33,299 bases of DNA from Devosia equisanguinis (GCA_945903565.1 CAMDPA010000003.1:1-33299); one strand, 5' to 3'; positions 1 through 12,431 are shown, counted from the stretch's first letter. Made by a program: numbers and translations. Notes: generated from the sequence alone by a model not told the origin.

Positions 1-333
1 GGTCACGTTGGCGGCCAGAACGCGCGCCCATTCGGCGGCGTCGTGGCCTGCGACGGCAAGGCCGCCGCGGCTCGACATGATGCCGGCGTTGCAGATCACA
101 ACGTCGATCACGGTGCTGGTCGTCGCCTTGGCCGCGGTGGCAAGGGCGGCCTCGTCGGTGACGTCGGCGGTGAGCACCTGGACGGCGCCTTTGCCGCCTG
201 CGAGCGCGGCAAGTTCCGGCGCGGCGCCCGCGTTGCGGACCAGTGCGATGACCTGATCGCCGCGCGCGGCATAGGTGCGGGCAAACGCGAGGCCGACGCC
301 GCGATTGGCTCCGGTGATCAATACTGTCGCCAT
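1..333 (-). CDS. SDR family oxidoreductase, partial (runs off the left edge)
   Basis: Minus-strand translation from ATG at 333: MATVLITGANRGVGLAFARTYAARGDQVIALVRNAG...VIDVVICNAGIM. This has the TGxxxGxG-type Rossmann motif and the NAG motif of classical SDRs. It is open at the window edge, so it is absent from the ORF track. Confidence 0.85.
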   Translation of the reverse strand, partial: MATVLITGANRGVGLAFARTYAARGDQVIALVRNAGAAPELAALAGGKGAVQVLTADVTDEAALATAAKATTSTVIDVVICNAGIMSSRGGLAVAGHDAAEWARVLAANVT

Positions 334-478
334 GCTGACTGTTGCCTTGTTGCGGGGCCGCCGAACGCGATGGGTGTCGGGATGCCAGACGGTAGCATAC
401 CGGCCACGGCGGGCAAACTCAGCGGTAGGTTGAAGCCTCGTTCAAATCCTCGCGTTGAGAAACGGGCGCATAGTGCTC

Positions 479-633
479 TGATACCGGCGATCAGAAAGTT
501 TGACTCGGGTTCAAGGACCGCTCGCCGGTATGGCCTTGCTTGCGTGCAGCCGCCACACCAACCCTGCACGCGTGATACCGTCGAGGATCTTCAAATCACG
601 TCACAGGTCAAACTTTTGGCTCGACGGTATCAC
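479..633. repeat. Cluster of related palindromic elements: IR 481-490/522-531, IR 542-549/564-571, IR 572-585/620-633
   Basis: Perfect inverted repeats read directly: ATACCGGCGA/TCGCCGGTAT, GCGTGCAG/CTGCACGC, GTGATACCGTCGAG/CTCGACGGTATCAC. The first and third units share TGATACCGnCGA....AAAGTTTGAC when one is reverse complemented. Confidence 0.75.
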
Positions 634-640
634 ACGACAA

Positions 641-673
641 AACGCCACCCCCGGGGCGATCGGGGGTGGCGTT
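641..673 (-). terminator. Rho-independent terminator-like stem-loop on the minus strand
   Basis: Perfect 13-bp inverted repeat AACGCCACCCCCG-(7 nt)-CGGGGGTGGCGTT, followed on the minus strand by a T-rich tail (GGCGTTTTGTCGTG). Confidence 0.6.
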
Positions 674-1072
674 CGGGCGCGCCGTGGGGCAGCGCGCGGC
701 TCGGAGGATGCACGTCGCGATCGACCGTTCGGATCCAGGCGTGGGTGTGGGGAGCTGCCAGGATTGGAACATGCGCGCGGTCGGACTGGTGGGGGTCCAA
801 TGCATCACCCCAGAGTGGGGAAGAGTACGGTGTAGTGTTGGCGCAGCCTCCTTGATGGCTCCAGCTCGACAGTGAGCCTTAGGGTTGAACTCATCTCTCT
901 GTTCGCGAGACAAGGTTGTTATCTCAGGTTGAGATTAATGCACGGTAAACGTATATTTCAATAATTCTCACAACCCTAGAGAGCAATTACGTGAGCTGTT
1001 GCTGCAACCTTCGAGGCTGAAATTGTCGTAAGTTACCAGCATGGTAGGAAGCAGCTTGACTGCGGCGGGCTT

Positions 1073-2038
1073 GTGAATAAGAAGGTCGGCGTTAGACGAT
1101 CGTCGAATCGTCGCAGGGCGTTGAGCATCTGTGGTACCCACGTGAGCAGCATCAGCCGAACCAAGGGTCCGACATCGCGATCGGGTCGCCGCAATCCCCC
1201 GAAAACGCCGGCCAAGGGTGCTGGCGCGCAAGGCGCGGTGCGTAAGGCCGGCGTGGTCCGAGCCAAGGCCAAGGCGGCCAAACCGCCAGCCAAGACCCTG
1301 GCAAAGACCGTGGCAAAAGTTGTCAGGCCGCCGGCCAAGGCGACCACCAACGGTACCAAGCTGCAGGCGAGCAAATTGGCCAGCAAGACGCCGCAGCGGA
1401 ACGGCGCGAAAGTCGCGGCGAGCACGTCCGCGGCGCTAAACGATAAGAGCAGGCGTCCCAGCAATCCGGCCAAGTCATTGCCGCCGGCAGTGAAGGCTTC
1501 TTCGAACGCGAAATCCCGGCAGCTTGCAACGAGCGCGAAATCGGGGATCGAGATGAAGACCCAACCGGCATCGGTTCCGCCGTCAGTGCCTATTGCTCCC
1601 GCAAAGCCCAAGGGGGCCCAGCCGAGCATCGTGATGCCGGCCGACTACCAGCCGAGCGATGCCGAACCCTTCATGAATTCGCTGCAGCGGCATTACTTCC
1701 GCCTTAAACTGCTGTCCTGGAAGGAAGATATCCTGCGGCAGACACGCGAGACGTTGCAGGGCATGCTCGACGAAACCGTGCAGTATGCGGATCTCGCCGA
1801 CCGTGCCACCTCCGAGACCGACCGCGCGCTGGAACTGCGCGCCCGCGACCGCCAGCGCAAACTGATCGCCAAGATCGACGCCGCGCTGGCCCGGATCGAG
1901 GACGGCACGTACGGCTATTGCGAGGAAACCGGCGAGCCGATCGGCTTGAAGCGCCTCGACGCCCGGCCGATCGCCACGCTGTCGCTTGAGGCGCAGGAGC
2001 GTCACGAACGGCGCGAGCGGGTGCATCGCGGGGATTGA
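1073..2038 (+). CDS. dksA: DksA/TraR-family RNA polymerase-binding regulator with Lys/Ala/Pro-rich N-terminal extension
   Basis: C-terminus ...NSLQRHYFRLKLLSWKEDILRQ...RIEDGTYGYCEETGEPIGLKRLDARPIATLSLEAQERHERRERVHRGD is DksA-like. N-terminal ~180 aa is histone-H1-like (AKAAKPPAKTLAKTVAKVVRPPAKA). GTG start at 1073 is the track start; the true start is uncertain. Confidence 0.8.
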   Translation: MNKKVGVRRSSNRRRALSICGTHVSSISRTKGPTSRSGRRNPPKTPAKGAGAQGAVRKAGVVRAKAKAAKPPAKTLAKTVAKVVRPPAKATTNGTKLQASKLASKTPQRNGAKVAASTSAALNDKSRRPSNPAKSLPPAVKASSNAKSRQLATSAKSGIEMKTQPASVPPSVPIAPAKPKGAQPSIVMPADYQPSDAEPFMNSLQRHYFRLKLLSWKEDILRQTRETLQGMLDETVQYADLADRATSETDRALELRARDRQRKLIAKIDAALARIEDGTYGYCEETGEPIGLKRLDARPIATLSLEAQERHERRERVHRGD

Positions 2039-2039
2039 G

Positions 2040-3410
2040 CTATGCCGGCCGTGGTTCCGCGTGGCCGACGACGCGGGCGATCTGCGGTATCTCTAATCGC
2101 ACACTCCTTTCGAGCGCATCAACGTGGTGGTGCACGTGGGCGACGCTGAGATTTTGGTCGACGAGACAGTGGTAGTTCACCACGAGACCAACGCTTGTGG
2201 AGCGCACCCGCACATCGTGCACGCCAGTGATCTCCCCGCTCTGTCCGGCAAGCCTGGTTAAGGCCTCGCTGATGCGCCGCTGCTCGGCACCGTCGAGATC
2301 GGTGCCATCCAGCGCCAGGACTTCGAGCGGCTCGAGGTGCGTCTCGACCTCGATGTCCGGCCCCAGCTCCCGCTCGATCTCGGCTTCGAGCTCGGTGGTG
2401 ATGGCATGCCCCTCCCGCACCGACAGGCGGCCATCGACCTCCAGATCGAGGCTCACCGACAGCCGGCCGCCGACCCGCTGAATCGTTACATGGTGAACGG
2501 GACGGCGCATCACAGCCGCGACGTGCAGAATGCGCTCCAGCACGGTCTCGTCGTCGAGCGCCTTGGGCGTCGTGGTGACGATGACCGACGCTAGAGGATA
2601 CTCGGCGCGAACCGCCGCCATGACATCGGCCTTGATCGCCGCCACCCGGTCGAGCGGCAAGGTGCGCGACACGAAGATCGACAACTCCGCGAAGATCTCG
2701 TTGCCGACCGCGCGGACACGTACCGTCTCGATGCCCGCGACGCCGCCGACTTCATGTGCGATCTCACGGACTTTGGCAGACAGACCAGCGGGCACTGCGT
2801 CCATCAGCGTGTCGATCGTGCGCTTGCCGAGGCGATAGCCCGCGATCGAGATGAACACCGCGACGCCGATTGCCGCCAGTGCGTCGCCCTGGGGATAGCC
2901 GAGGTTGGCCGCAACGAGACCCGCAAGCACAAGCGCGGAGCTGACGAGGTCGGACGAAAAGTGCAGCGCATCCGCAGCGAGAGCTTCGCTGCCGGTTTCG
3001 CGCGCGATCCGCATCAAGGTGCGCGAGCGCCAGATGTCCACGACGATGGCAACGAGCAGCACCGCATAGGCGATCAGGGAAGCTGGCACCTCGTGCCCGC
3101 CGCCACGCAACCGGCTCAACGCCTCGAACGCGACGTAGACGGCGACAACGAACAACAATCCAGTCTCGATCAGCGCGGCGACGGCTTCGACCTTGCCGTG
3201 TCCGTAGGGATGGCGCTCGTCCGCCGGCCTGGCGCTGATCTTGACCGCGAAATAGGTGAGGATCGTCGCGCCGACATCGAGCACCGCGTGCAGCGCGTCG
3301 GACAGCATTGCGAGGCTGCCGGTCATCATGGCGGCGATAAGCTTGCCCGTGGCCAAGCCTGCGCTGGCCAGGATCGAGTTGAACGCAGCGGTTTGCTTGA
3401 TGTCGGACAT
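2040..3410 (-). CDS. Cation diffusion facilitator (CDF) family transporter
   Basis: MSDIKQTAAFNSILASAGLATGKLIAAMMTGSLAMLSDALHAVLDVGATILTYFAVKISARPADERHPYGHGKVEAVAAL: typical CDF TM1-TM3 with the HxxxD/HPYGHGKxE signature. ORF extends to 3506, but ATG at 3410 matches family starts. Confidence 0.92.
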   Translation of the reverse strand: MSDIKQTAAFNSILASAGLATGKLIAAMMTGSLAMLSDALHAVLDVGATILTYFAVKISARPADERHPYGHGKVEAVAALIETGLLFVVAVYVAFEALSRLRGGGHEVPASLIAYAVLLVAIVVDIWRSRTLMRIARETGSEALAADALHFSSDLVSSALVLAGLVAANLGYPQGDALAAIGVAVFISIAGYRLGKRTIDTLMDAVPAGLSAKVREIAHEVGGVAGIETVRVRAVGNEIFAELSIFVSRTLPLDRVAAIKADVMAAVRAEYPLASVIVTTTPKALDDETVLERILHVAAVMRRPVHHVTIQRVGGRLSVSLDLEVDGRLSVREGHAITTELEAEIERELGPDIEVETHLEPLEVLALDGTDLDGAEQRRISEALTRLAGQSGEITGVHDVRVRSTSVGLVVNYHCLVDQNLSVAHVHHHVDALERSVRLEIPQIARVVGHAEPRPA

Positions 3411-3538
3411 GTTGGCCTGAAGCTGTAGCAGCACGCTGCTTCTATGCGCCGAAAGAGCTGGCGACATCGAGCGGCACTTCGGCACCATCCACAGCGCCTG
3501 CGTCACGGTTGCCTTGCGCTGGATCAGGCCGGTCTAGA

Positions 3539-7444
<3,906 letters not shown>

Positions 7445-7459
7445 GTGAATGCAGATCCG

Positions 7460-7804
7460 TCAGCGCTTCTTCTGAGACAGCCGTTCCGGCGGCGGTGCGA
7501 TCTCCGTCACGAGGTCGCGCACGAGCGGCTTGTTGGAGAGGGGGGCAACGCTCATGTCGCGTGGCTCGAGGCGGGCGAGGCAGGCGTAGACCACCTCGCC
7601 GTCGACCTCCATCATGCACTCCTTGCAGGCGTTCGCGTTGAGGCAGGAGTAGCGGAACGCCAGCGTGGGGTCGCGGTTGACGCGGATCCAGCGCAGGCCG
7701 TCGAGCACGGATTGGCCGGGCTCGAACGGAACCTCGAACGTTTCCTGCCGCGATGAATCGCCGTGGGTGCCGCGGTTGATCGTCAGCTTCGCCGTCTCGC
7801 TCAT
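7460..7804 (-). CDS. Truncated SdhB/FrdB-like [2Fe-2S] protein (N-terminal ferredoxin domain only, 114 aa)
   Basis: RYSCLNANACKECMMEVDGEVVYACLARL gives the C-x5-C-x2-C-x11-C pattern of the SdhB [2Fe-2S] domain. Stops before any [4Fe-4S]/[3Fe-4S] domain. Overlaps the upstream flavoprotein stop by 4 nt. Confidence 0.85.
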   Translation of the reverse strand: MSETAKLTINRGTHGDSSRQETFEVPFEPGQSVLDGLRWIRVNRDPTLAFRYSCLNANACKECMMEVDGEVVYACLARLEPRDMSVAPLSNKPLVRDLVTEIAPPPERLSQKKR

Positions 7805-9519
7805 GCCGTGGCCTCGCTCTCGTCGATCAGGGGGCCGCGTTCGATGACGGGATGGCCGCCTTCGAGGCGCACGATCTGATTGCGCTGCCAGTCGTCGATC
7901 ATCCCTGGATAATCCTCCCGCTGATGGGCGCCACGGCTCTCGGTGCGATCCAGAGCTGCCTGCGTCACGACGCGGGCGACCAGCAGCATGTTGCGCAGAT
8001 CGAACCAGTCGAGGCGGGCAAGATCGAACGCGGAGGGGCTGCCGACAGGCACAGTGCCGAGCTTTGCTTCAAGAGCGCCGATTTGTTCGAGCGCGCGTTG
8101 CAGGCCTGCTTCCGTGCGGAAGGGGCCGACATCGGCCCACATGATCGACTGCAGCTCGGCCAGCATTGCGGCGGTGTTGACGTCGCGTGGGCTCGGACCG
8201 GTCGCAGTCAGTAGCGCCAGAGTGTGCGCGGCGTCCTTAGCGTCGAAGGCAACTTCGCTATTGCCCGCGCGCATCATTTCGATAGCCGTTCGCCCAGCCG
8301 TGCGGCCGAAGACCAGCGCTTCGGTGATGGCGTTGCCGGACAACCGGTTCGCGCCATTCGCGCCGCCGACAGCCTCGCCCGCCGCGAGCAAGCTTGGCAC
8401 GCCGGTTCGCATATGCTCGTCGACGGCGACGCCGCCCATGTGATAGTGCGCGATCGGTGCGACTTCGACGGGCTGCTTCGTCAGATCGATGCCGTTGGCC
8501 GCGAGCTTCTTGATCACGGGGCCGAATGCGGCCTTCAGCTCGGCCTCGCTCAGGTGCATGAAGCTCAGATACGCGCCGCCGTGGGGTGTGCCGCGACCGG
8601 CCGCGACTTCCTGGGTGATCGCGTACGTGGCGGCGTCGCGGGTCACGACATAGCGCGTGCCCTCCGGCGTGCCGTAGCGGCTGGTGAACTCCTCCATCCG
8701 GCCGTTGAGCAGGCGCCCGCCGAGCTTGTAGCGGAATGGGTCCCACATGATCGGGTCCATGCCGATCATGCGCGGCGCGAGGTGGCCGATCGGGAAGAAC
8801 TGCACGAATTCCATATCGAGCAGTTTCGTTCCCGCGCGCAGGCCGAGCGCATAGCCGTCGCCGCCCATGTTGCCGGAGGCGCTGTTGCGGCTGTAGAGCC
8901 GCGTCAGTCCGCCGGTAGCGATGATCGTCGCCTTGGCAGCGATGGTGACCGGCGCGCCGGTTGTGACATCGAGCGCCACGGCGCCGGTGACGGGGGCGTC
9001 AGAACCACTGCCGGAGCGAACAAGGTCGACCACCATCAGGTCGCCGATGCGGCGAACGCCGTCGCGCTTGTGCAGCGCCGTGCGCAGCGTCTTGGAGACC
9101 GCCGGCCCAGTATTCAGGAAGTCGACATAGACGCAGCGCGGGCGATCATGGCCGGGTGCATGGGCTTGACTGATATGCCCGTCCTTGCGCGCCCAACCGA
9201 CGCCCCAAGTGTCCATCTGACGGATGCAGTCGGGGCCTTCCTCGCACAACAGGCGCGCGAGCTTCGGGTTGCACAACCCACGGCCGGAGGCCAGCGTGTC
9301 GCGGTAGTGGAACGTCCAGTCGTCCGGCGTTTCTTCGCCGACGGCGACGGCCACCGTCATCATCGCCATCACGGTGGCGCCGCCACGGCCGATCAGGCTG
9401 CGGTCGGCGAGCAGTACGCGCGCGCCGCCATCGGCTGCCGCGATGGCGGCGGACATGCCCGCGCCACCCGCTCCGATGACAAGTACGTCGGTTTCCAGAT
9501 GTATGGGCTCGCCCGGCAT
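7801..9519 (-). CDS. FAD-dependent fumarate reductase/succinate dehydrogenase flavoprotein-like oxidoreductase
   Basis: ETDVLVIGAGGAGMSAAIAAADGGARVLLADRS (FAD-binding Rossmann) and HYHMGGVAVDEHMRTGVPSLLAAGEAVGGANGANRLSGNAITEALVFGR. Confidence 0.92.
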   Translation of the reverse strand: MPGEPIHLETDVLVIGAGGAGMSAAIAAADGGARVLLADRSLIGRGGATVMAMMTVAVAVGEETPDDWTFHYRDTLASGRGLCNPKLARLLCEEGPDCIRQMDTWGVGWARKDGHISQAHAPGHDRPRCVYVDFLNTGPAVSKTLRTALHKRDGVRRIGDLMVVDLVRSGSGSDAPVTGAVALDVTTGAPVTIAAKATIIATGGLTRLYSRNSASGNMGGDGYALGLRAGTKLLDMEFVQFFPIGHLAPRMIGMDPIMWDPFRYKLGGRLLNGRMEEFTSRYGTPEGTRYVVTRDAATYAITQEVAAGRGTPHGGAYLSFMHLSEAELKAAFGPVIKKLAANGIDLTKQPVEVAPIAHYHMGGVAVDEHMRTGVPSLLAAGEAVGGANGANRLSGNAITEALVFGRTAGRTAIEMMRAGNSEVAFDAKDAAHTLALLTATGPSPRDVNTAAMLAELQSIMWADVGPFRTEAGLQRALEQIGALEAKLGTVPVGSPSAFDLARLDWFDLRNMLLVARVVTQAALDRTESRGAHQREDYPGMIDDWQRNQIVRLEGGHPVIERGPLIDESEATA

Positions 9520-9534
9520 CGATTTACTCTTCCC

Positions 9535-11385
9535 CTATTCTCCCAGCTCTTCGCGCAGCAGCTCCAACTCGAGCCATTGTTCTTCGATCTTGGCATGCTC
9601 GGCCTGGGCCTTGCCCAGGCGGGCGCTGGCCGCGTTGTAGCCCGCCGTATCCTTGGCATACAGCTTGGGATCGGCGACCTTGGCGGTCAGGGTTGCGATC
9701 TCCTTGTCGAGCTTGGCGATCATTTCGGGCAGCGTCTTGAGCGCGTGCTTTTCCTTGAACGTCATTTTGCGCTTCGGCTTCAAGGCGACGCCGGATTCGC
9801 CCGCATCCGCCGAGGTCGAGGCCATCGTTCGGCTCGCGCCCTTGTAGTCGCCGCGCTTGCCGCCATCGCGGGTGTTGTCAGTGCGTCCGGGCGCCTTGCC
9901 GCGCTGCGCGATCATGTCGGAATAGCCGCCGGCGTATTCCTGCCAACGGCCCTCGCCCTCCGATACGATCACCGAGGATACGACGCGGTCGAGGAAGTCG
10001 CGGTCGTGGCTGACGAGCAATAGCGTGCCTGGATAGTCAGCCAACAATTCCTGCAGCAGATCGAGGGTTTCGAGGTCGAGATCGTTGGTCGGCTCGTCGA
10101 GCACGAGCAGGTTCGAAGGTTTGGCGAGCGTCTTGGCGAGCAGCAGCCGCGCCCGCTCGCCGCCCGACAGCACCTTGACGGGGCTGCGCGATTGCTCGGG
10201 CTGGAACAGGAAATCGACGAGGTAGCTCGCGATGTGCTTGCGCTGGCCGTTGATCTCGATCCAGTCGCTTCGGCCGCCGGTCAGCACGTCGGCGACGCGT
10301 TGGGTGGGATCGAGTTCCGCGCGCTTCTGATCGAGCGTGACCATCTCGATGTTGGCACCGTGCTTGATGGTGCCGGAGTCGGGCGTAAGAATGCCGGTCA
10401 GCATGTTTAGCAGCGTCGTCTTGCCGGCGCCGTTGGGGCCAACGAGGCCGACCCGGTCGCCGCGCGCGATACGAACCGAAATGTCGGTGACAATCGGCCG
10501 GCCATCGAAGCTCTTGGCGAGGTGCTCGGCGTCGATCACGAGCTTGCCGGACTGGCCAGCTTCGCTCGCGGTCATGCTCACCTGGCCGACGACCTTCAGC
10601 GCGTTGCTGCGCGCCTCGCGCATGCTGTGCAATTCGCCGACGCGCCGCATGTTGCGCTTGCGCCGGCCGGTGACGCCGCCGCTGTACATCCACTCGAGTT
10701 CGCGGACGATCTTGCGGTCGAGCTTGTGACGCTCGGCCTCCTCCTCCTCCAATACCTTGTCGCGCCACGCCTCGAAATGCCCGAAGCCGCGATCGAGATG
10801 GCGGGTGGTGCCGCGGTCGAGCCACAGGGTCGAGCGTGACAGGGCTTCGAGCATGCGGCGGTCGTGGCTGATCAGGACGATGGCGGCACGGACGCTCTTG
10901 AGCCGCCCCTCGAGCCATTCGATGGCCGGTAGATCGAGATGGTTGGTCGGCTCGTCGAGCAACAGCACTTCGGGCTCGGGCGCCAGCACGCGCGCGATGG
11001 CGAGACGGCGGGCCTCGCCGCCCGACAAACGGAACGGCTCGGCGTCTGGGTCGAGCCCAACCTCTTCCACGGCGCGGCGAGCGATGTAGGGATCATCCAG
11101 TGGATCGAGCCCGGCCTCGACGTATTCGAGCGCGGTTGCATAACCCGAAAGGTCTGCTTCCTGCGCCAGGTAGCGCACGCGCGCCTGGGGGTGGACGAAA
11201 CGCTCGCCGCTGTCGAACTCGGCAAGCCCCGCCGCCATGCGCAGCAATGTCGACTTGCCGGAGCCGTTGCGGCCAACGAGGCAGATGCGGTCGCCCGGGG
11301 CCACCGTCAGCTCGGCGCCAGCCAATAGCGGCGTGCCGCCGAAGGTCAGGTGGATATCGTTCAGCTTTACAAGATGTGCGCTCAT
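9535..11385 (-). CDS. uup: ABC-F family ATP-binding protein (Uup-like)
   Basis: Two ABC cassettes: GRNGSGKSTLLRM..LSGGEARRLAIAR and GPNGAGKTTLLNM..LSGGERARLLLAK, with a C-terminal coiled-coil (LPEMIAKLDKEIATLTAKVADPKLYAKD). ATG at 11385 is preferred to the track start at 11409. Confidence 0.92.
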   Translation of the reverse strand: MSAHLVKLNDIHLTFGGTPLLAGAELTVAPGDRICLVGRNGSGKSTLLRMAAGLAEFDSGERFVHPQARVRYLAQEADLSGYATALEYVEAGLDPLDDPYIARRAVEEVGLDPDAEPFRLSGGEARRLAIARVLAPEPEVLLLDEPTNHLDLPAIEWLEGRLKSVRAAIVLISHDRRMLEALSRSTLWLDRGTTRHLDRGFGHFEAWRDKVLEEEEAERHKLDRKIVRELEWMYSGGVTGRRKRNMRRVGELHSMREARSNALKVVGQVSMTASEAGQSGKLVIDAEHLAKSFDGRPIVTDISVRIARGDRVGLVGPNGAGKTTLLNMLTGILTPDSGTIKHGANIEMVTLDQKRAELDPTQRVADVLTGGRSDWIEINGQRKHIASYLVDFLFQPEQSRSPVKVLSGGERARLLLAKTLAKPSNLLVLDEPTNDLDLETLDLLQELLADYPGTLLLVSHDRDFLDRVVSSVIVSEGEGRWQEYAGGYSDMIAQRGKAPGRTDNTRDGGKRGDYKGASRTMASTSADAGESGVALKPKRKMTFKEKHALKTLPEMIAKLDKEIATLTAKVADPKLYAKDTAGYNAASARLGKAQAEHAKIEEQWLELELLREELGE

Positions 11386-11460
11386 GAAGGGGTGTCTAGG
11401 GCCTTGCACGAGAATTGGCCAGCCTAGCCGTAGGAGGTGCGGCGGTTGGGCACCGCCTTG

Positions 11461-11572
11461 GTAGGGCGGTCAAGCGCGGTAGCGCGCAGCCCGCCGATCT
11501 CGGCGCGAGAGGGCATGGCGGGCTGCGCGTCCTGGTGGAGCTAAGCTTCGCTTGGACGCTTGCCCGCCCTAC
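11461..11572. repeat. Intergenic composite palindromic repeat
   Basis: Outer arms GTAGGGCGGTCAAGCG (11461-11476) / CGCTTGCCCGCCCTAC (11557-11572), 15/16 complementary. Inner perfect 12-bp arms GCGCAGCCCGCC (11484-11495) / GGCGGGCTGCGC (11517-11528). Confidence 0.8.
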
Positions 11573-11589
11573 GGCGTAACGCCCGTGAG

Positions 11590-12048
11590 CTACCGCCGCC
11601 GCCCGCCGCCGCCGCTCGAGGCGGGCACGTCGATTGTGATCTTGTCGAGGGCGGCTATGTTGGGCAGCAGCTTGTCGGTGCCCGTGGGCACGCCGTTGAA
11701 GGCGAGGATGTAGACGACGATGTCGAGATAAACTTGGTCCGGCAGGCTACGGACGGCGGCTTTGGGCATGGTGGAGCGGGTTTTCTCGAAACGCTCGCCG
11801 ATGGTCTTGCCGTGCCAGCCGAAGCGGAACGGGCCCTCGGTCAGATCGGGCGCTTCAGCGTCGGTCTTGCGAAGGTCGAGACCGTGACAGCCGGAGCAGT
11901 GCGACTGGTAAGCTTCTTCGCCGCTCTTAGCTTGAGCGGCCGTGAACACGCCATCGGTCGTCGATCTGGCGTCCTGCGCCATCGCGGTTTCCGTCGCGAG
12001 GACCAATATCGGGGCAAGTACGAGTGCGGCGCTCAGTTTCGGTTTCAT
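11590..12048 (-). CDS. Cytochrome c family protein, secreted
   Basis: Signal peptide MKPKLSAALVLAPILVLATETAMAQ; heme motif CSGCH (HCSGCHGLDLRKT). Confidence 0.88.
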   Translation of the reverse strand: MKPKLSAALVLAPILVLATETAMAQDARSTTDGVFTAAQAKSGEEAYQSHCSGCHGLDLRKTDAEAPDLTEGPFRFGWHGKTIGERFEKTRSTMPKAAVRSLPDQVYLDIVVYILAFNGVPTGTDKLLPNIAALDKITIDVPASSGGGGRRR

Positions 12049-12068
12049 GCGTCGTCCTGTTGGTGAGT

Positions 12069-12431
12069 TCATCCGGCCTTTGGCGGGCAATTCCCCGCGT
12101 ATGGGGGCACGGCGCTGTTGGCGCGGCAGATCTCGATGCGCTCTTTGCTTACTTCCGGAGAAAGCGAGTAGGAGCGCAGGCTGTAGTTGCCGAGCGAATT
12201 GTAATAGTTGCAGAACGGCAGAACGGTCGTGGTGCGCTCGACGAACCAGTTTCCCGCAGGCCCCGCGCTGACAGGGGGGCCGTCCGCTTGATCGACGGTC
12301 TCAATCGTGGCGACGGTCTTCCACCCTGTTTCTCCAAGGTCGTCGCAGGCGTGCTGAGCCGCTACCGTTCCCGTGCGAAGGAGCGCTGCGGCGGCGACGA
12401 CGCCAATGAGCAGTCTGCGCGATGTTCTCAT
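12069..12431 (-). CDS. Hypothetical small secreted protein
   Basis: Signal peptide MRTSRRLLIGVVAAAALLRTGTVAAQ followed by ~95 aa with several Cys (HACDD, FCNYY, EICRA, NCPPK). Same strand and just upstream of the cytochrome c gene. Confidence 0.65.
   Translation of the reverse strand: MRTSRRLLIGVVAAAALLRTGTVAAQHACDDLGETGWKTVATIETVDQADGPPVSAGPAGNWFVERTTTVLPFCNYYNSLGNYSLRSYSLSPEVSKERIEICRANSAVPPYAGNCPPKAG

Noticed and set aside
425-465. tRNA-like T-loop (GTTCAAATCC)
   Set aside because: Flanking bases do not pair as a TPsiC stem (CCTCG/CCTCG is direct, not inverted) and no acceptor or anticodon stem is evident.
608-913. 101-aa minus-strand ORF as a protein
   Set aside because: Reads through the terminator-like stem into the upstream repeat and has no recognisable domain; an RNA gene is the more likely explanation.
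8224-10023. 599-aa plus-strand ORF
   Set aside because: Antisense to the FrdA-like gene and the end of the ABC-F gene; composition rich in His/Arg/Asp/Gly typical of shadow ORFs.
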